Under the pieces are notes generated by a model. It was not told the DNA's origin. It was given only the letters and a program-made list of their open reading frames with translations, and made no database searches. A program made the position numbers and the translations under genes. A DNA stretch of 7,716 bases from Oxalobacteraceae bacterium. Lineage in GTDB: Bacteria; Pseudomonadota; Gammaproteobacteria; Burkholderiales; Burkholderiaceae_D. Positions 5,824-7,716 of this stretch are shown here, in pieces (positions within the stretch are counted from its first letter, which is position 1; the number at the start of each line of letters is the position of its first letter). Location: the NCBI GenBank assembly GCA_003132085.1, contig PKWO01000308.1:319-8034 (forward strand), written 5' to 3'.

Positions 5824-6480
5824 ATGCGCCTGATCCTTTTAGGAGCGCCTGGTGCCGGTAAAGGCACACAAGCAACGTTCATCAAAGAGAAATTCAACAT
5901 TCCGCAGATATCCACCGGCGACATGCTGCGCGCGGCGGTCAAGGCTGGCACCCCGTTGGGGCTGGCTGCCAAGCAAGTGATGGATAGCGGCGGCTTGGTG
6001 TCGGACGACATCATCATCGGTCTGGTCAAGGATCGGCTGAAGGAAGCGGATTGCGCCAATGGCTACCTGTTCGACGGGTTTCCGCGCACGCTGCCGCAGG
6101 CAGATGCGATGAAGGAAGCCGGCGTGGCGATTGACTACGTGCTGGAAATCGACGTGCCTGACGAAGCGATTGTAGAGCGCATGAGCGGGCGCCGGGTTCA
6201 TCCGGCATCCGGCCGCACCTATCATGTCAAATTCAATCCGCCCAAAGTCGAGGGCAAGGACGATGCGACCGGCGATAATCTCGTGCAACGGCCTGACGAT
6301 ACTGAAGAGACCGTCAAAAAGCGGCTGAAGGTCTACCATGAACAAACCAAAATCTTGGTCAGCTATTACAATAATTGGGCGCAATCAGGCCAGCCGGGAG
6401 CGCCTAAATATCGCAAGATTGCCGGCGTCGGTCCGGTGGATTCGATCCGAGACAGCGCTTTTGCTGCACTTGATCAGTAA
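5824..6480 (+). CDS. adk: Adenylate kinase
   Basis: Cytoplasmic enzyme that interconverts ATP plus AMP with two ADP and so balances adenylate pools. The 218-residue product is close to the usual length of the long bacterial form (E. coli: 214). The P-loop GAPGAGKGT is at 7-15, the AMP-binding STGDMLRAAV at 30-39, and the YLFDGFPRTLPQADAM segment at 81-96. A full lid domain spans about 122-160 (GRRVHPASGRTYHVKFNPPK and on). It has no cysteines, so the lid is not of the zinc-binding kind. The ATG follows AGGA (5814-5817) by six bases; the frame is open further upstream to 5668, but that extension has no family resemblance. A strong intrinsic terminator follows 2 bases after the stop. The 199-base gap from kdsB suggests its own promoter, though none is clear. 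Confidence 0.98.
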   Translation: MRLILLGAPGAGKGTQATFIKEKFNIPQISTGDMLRAAVKAGTPLGLAAKQVMDSGGLVSDDIIIGLVKDRLKEADCANGYLFDGFPRTLPQADAMKEAGVAIDYVLEIDVPDEAIVERMSGRRVHPASGRTYHVKFNPPKVEGKDDATGDNLVQRPDDTEETVKKRLKVYHEQTKILVSYYNNWAQSGQPGAPKYRKIAGVGPVDSIRDSAFAALDQ

Positions 6481-6481
6481 G

Positions 6482-6509
6482 AAAAGCGGACCATGTGTCC
6501 GCTTTTTTT
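6482..6509 (+). terminator. Rho-independent terminator after adk
   Basis: AAAAGCGGAC (6482-6491) pairs perfectly with GTCCGCTTTT (6497-6506) around the 5-base loop CATGT, and a run of seven T ends at 6509. This is a textbook intrinsic terminator, closing the adk transcript and implying that hppA has its own promoter. Confidence 0.93.
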
Positions 6510-6536
6510 ACGCGCATTTTCAATGGATTGAAGTAA

Positions 6537-6680
6537 ATGACGGCGGCAACTGAAACAATCCCGGCTCGGGTTAAAAATTGGCAACGTAAAGTTTTGCAGT
6601 GGGGGATGAGAGTACTTATGCAAATCGTCAGGCCGGCTTTGGGCGGCGCGATGGCTGTAGGTACCTTAACTTTGTCTTGA
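6537..6680 (+). CDS. Possible small ORF upstream of hppA (47 codons), unrecognised
   Basis: An open frame from ATG 6537 to TGA 6680 would encode 47 residues: a polar, basic first half (TIPARVKNWQRKVLQW) and a more hydrophobic second half (LMQIVRPALGGAMAVGTLTLS). It lies between the adk terminator and hppA and stops 18 bases before the hppA ATG. No clear Shine-Dalgarno sequence precedes ATG 6537; in-frame ATGs at 6606 and 6618 lie just after a GGGGG run and would give 24 or 20 residues. I recognise no family. It could be a leader peptide, a small membrane-associated protein or simply untranslated hppA leader; chance is a serious alternative at this length. Confidence 0.25.
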   Translation: MTAATETIPARVKNWQRKVLQWGMRVLMQIVRPALGGAMAVGTLTLS

Positions 6681-6684
6681 AATT

Positions 6685-6691
6685 AAGGAGG
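6685..6691 (+). promoter_or_regulatory. Strong ribosome binding site for hppA
   Basis: AAGGAGG, a nearly full anti-16S match, lies seven bases before the ATG at 6699. It fixes the hppA start and suggests efficient initiation. The 6510-6684 leader upstream contains TTGGCA at 6578-6583 (five of six to -35) but no matching -10, so the promoter is not placed. Confidence 0.8.
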
Positions 6692-6698
6692 AGTCGAT

Positions 6699-7716
6699 AT
6701 GGCAGCAGCAGGTTTGTGGTTGGCTATAGCATGCGGTTTGATCGCCGTCATCTATGGTTTGGTGTCTCGCAGCTGGATTCTGAAGCAAGATGCGGGCAAC
6801 GCAGTCATGCAGGAGATTGCGGGCGCGATTCAACAGGGGGCGGCAGCTTATTTGGCGCGGCAATACCGCACCATTGCGATCGTCGGTGTCGTCTTGTTCA
6901 TCATCATAGCCGCATCGGGCTTGGGAATCACCACAGCGATCGGCTTTTTGGTTGGCGCGGTGTTGTCTGGCGCCTGCGGCTTCATCGGCATGAATGTATC
7001 GGTACGCGCCAATGTACGCACCGCCCAAGCGGCAACCAAGGGAATGAATGAGGCACTCGATATTGCCTTTAAGGGCGGCGCGATAACCGGCATGCTGGTG
7101 GTCGGCCTCGGTCTTTTGGGCGTGAGCATTTTCTTCTGGTATTTGATTTCCGCTGGGGTGTTCGAAGCCGGCGATTCGTCGCTGCATGACGTCATCAAGC
7201 CGTTGATCGGCGTGGCCTTCGGTGCTTCGCTGATCTCTATTTTTGCGCGTTTAGGCGGCGGTATTTTTACCAAAGGCGCGGATGTGGGCGCCGATCTGGT
7301 AGGCAAGGTTGAAGCCGGCATTCCAGAGGACGACCCGCGCAACCCTGCCGTGATCGCCGACAATGTCGGCGACAATGTCGGCGATTGCGCCGGCATGGCG
7401 GCCGACCTGTTCGAAACCTATGTGGTGACGCTGATTGCGACCATGCTGCTCGGTACTTTGCTGATTAAGGGTTCGGAGATGGTGGCGGCGCTCTATCCGC
7501 TGTTGTTGGGCGCCGTGTCGATCCTGGCATCGATCGTCGGTTGTTCGATGGTCAAGGCCAAACCCGGCAAAAAAATCATGTCCGCCCTGTACACCGGTTT
7601 GTGGTGGGCCGCGGGCTTGTCGCTGATCGGGTTTGCCATCGTCACCTGGCAAGTACTGCCGGAAGCGATGCGGATGCCGATGATGGGTGCGTCCGTGGTC
7701 GGCATCGTGCTGACCG
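6699..7716 (+). CDS. hppA: Membrane-bound ion-translocating pyrophosphatase, N-terminal part (cut by window edge)
   Basis: Integral inner-membrane pyrophosphatase that uses hydrolysis of PPi to pump H+ (Na+ in some members) out of the cytoplasm. The window holds 339 complete codons, about half of a family protein (usually near 700 residues), without a stop before the edge. Several membrane helices are evident, for example about 5-22, 57-100, 127-150, 165-183, 240-283 and 300-320. The catalytic loop is intact: GGGIFTKGADVGADLVGKVE (186-205) with Asp195, Asp199 and Lys203 in the DxxxDxxxK pattern, then EDDPRNPAVIADNVGDNVGD (210-229), the acidic site that binds Mg-PPi. The residue separating K+-dependent from K+-independent types lies beyond the window, so subtype and pumped ion cannot be told. 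The start is fixed by AAGGAGG and the family-like N-terminus. It could recover energy from PPi made by biosynthetic reactions such as that of KdsB; this link is inference. Confidence 0.96.
   Translation, partial: MAAAGLWLAIACGLIAVIYGLVSRSWILKQDAGNAVMQEIAGAIQQGAAAYLARQYRTIAIVGVVLFIIIAASGLGITTAIGFLVGAVLSGACGFIGMNVSVRANVRTAQAATKGMNEALDIAFKGGAITGMLVVGLGLLGVSIFFWYLISAGVFEAGDSSLHDVIKPLIGVAFGASLISIFARLGGGIFTKGADVGADLVGKVEAGIPEDDPRNPAVIADNVGDNVGDCAGMAADLFETYVVTLIATMLLGTLLIKGSEMVAALYPLLLGAVSILASIVGCSMVKAKPGKKIMSALYTGLWWAAGLSLIGFAIVTWQVLPEAMRMPMMGASVVGIVLT

Noticed and set aside
6511..6698. Riboswitch in the hppA leader
   Set aside because: No conserved riboswitch core that I recognise and no terminator or sequestering stem around the ribosome binding site.
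6599..7051. Plus-strand open frame of 150 codons overlapping the hppA start
   Set aside because: It overlaps hppA in another frame; the hppA frame has the family sequence and the strong ribosome binding site.
7351..7386. Short tandem repeat in hppA (GACAATGTCGGC units)
   Set aside because: It encodes the conserved DNVGDNVGD motif of the pyrophosphatase family, so the repeat is explained by protein function.

Overview
The window is an ordinary housekeeping stretch of a proteobacterial chromosome. Gene content and order (sodB and xseA on the minus strand; then exbB-exbD-lpxK-ycaR-kdsB-adk and hppA on the plus strand), protein sequences and moderately GC-rich coding DNA fit a betaproteobacterium, probably Burkholderiales and perhaps near Oxalobacteraceae. 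The taxon is an inference from recalled synteny and family resemblance; no search was possible.

Layout. Positions 1-473 hold the N-terminal part of an iron superoxide dismutase gene, cut by the window edge. Positions 596-1966 hold xseA, the large subunit of exonuclease VII. A gap of about 620 bases, AT-rich near xseA, separates xseA from the plus-strand genes; it carries a perfect DnaA-box consensus, an interrupted inverted repeat and a degenerate tRNA-like stretch, but no convincing gene. Positions 2591-5624 form a tight gene cluster: an ExbB/ExbD proton-channel pair, lpxK (lipid A 4'-kinase), a small Trm112/YcaR-type protein and kdsB (CMP-Kdo synthetase). After about 200 bases comes adk (adenylate kinase), closed by a strong intrinsic terminator. 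A possible 47-codon ORF lies between that terminator and hppA, a membrane-bound ion-translocating pyrophosphatase that runs off the right edge.

How the genes work together. lpxK and kdsB act at the same point in lipopolysaccharide assembly: LpxK finishes lipid IVA by 4'-phosphorylation and KdsB activates Kdo, which is then added to lipid IVA. ExbB/ExbD couple the proton motive force to work at the outer membrane, so the cluster has an envelope theme. adk and hppA concern nucleotide and pyrophosphate energetics. Several genes in the cluster start at non-ATG codons and overlap or nearly abut, suggesting translational coupling.

I found no mobile element, CRISPR array, defence system or other clearly novel system. 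The items worth a second look are small: the 47-codon ORF, the DnaA-box region, the tRNA-like stretch and the placement of exbBD in the lipid A/Kdo cluster.
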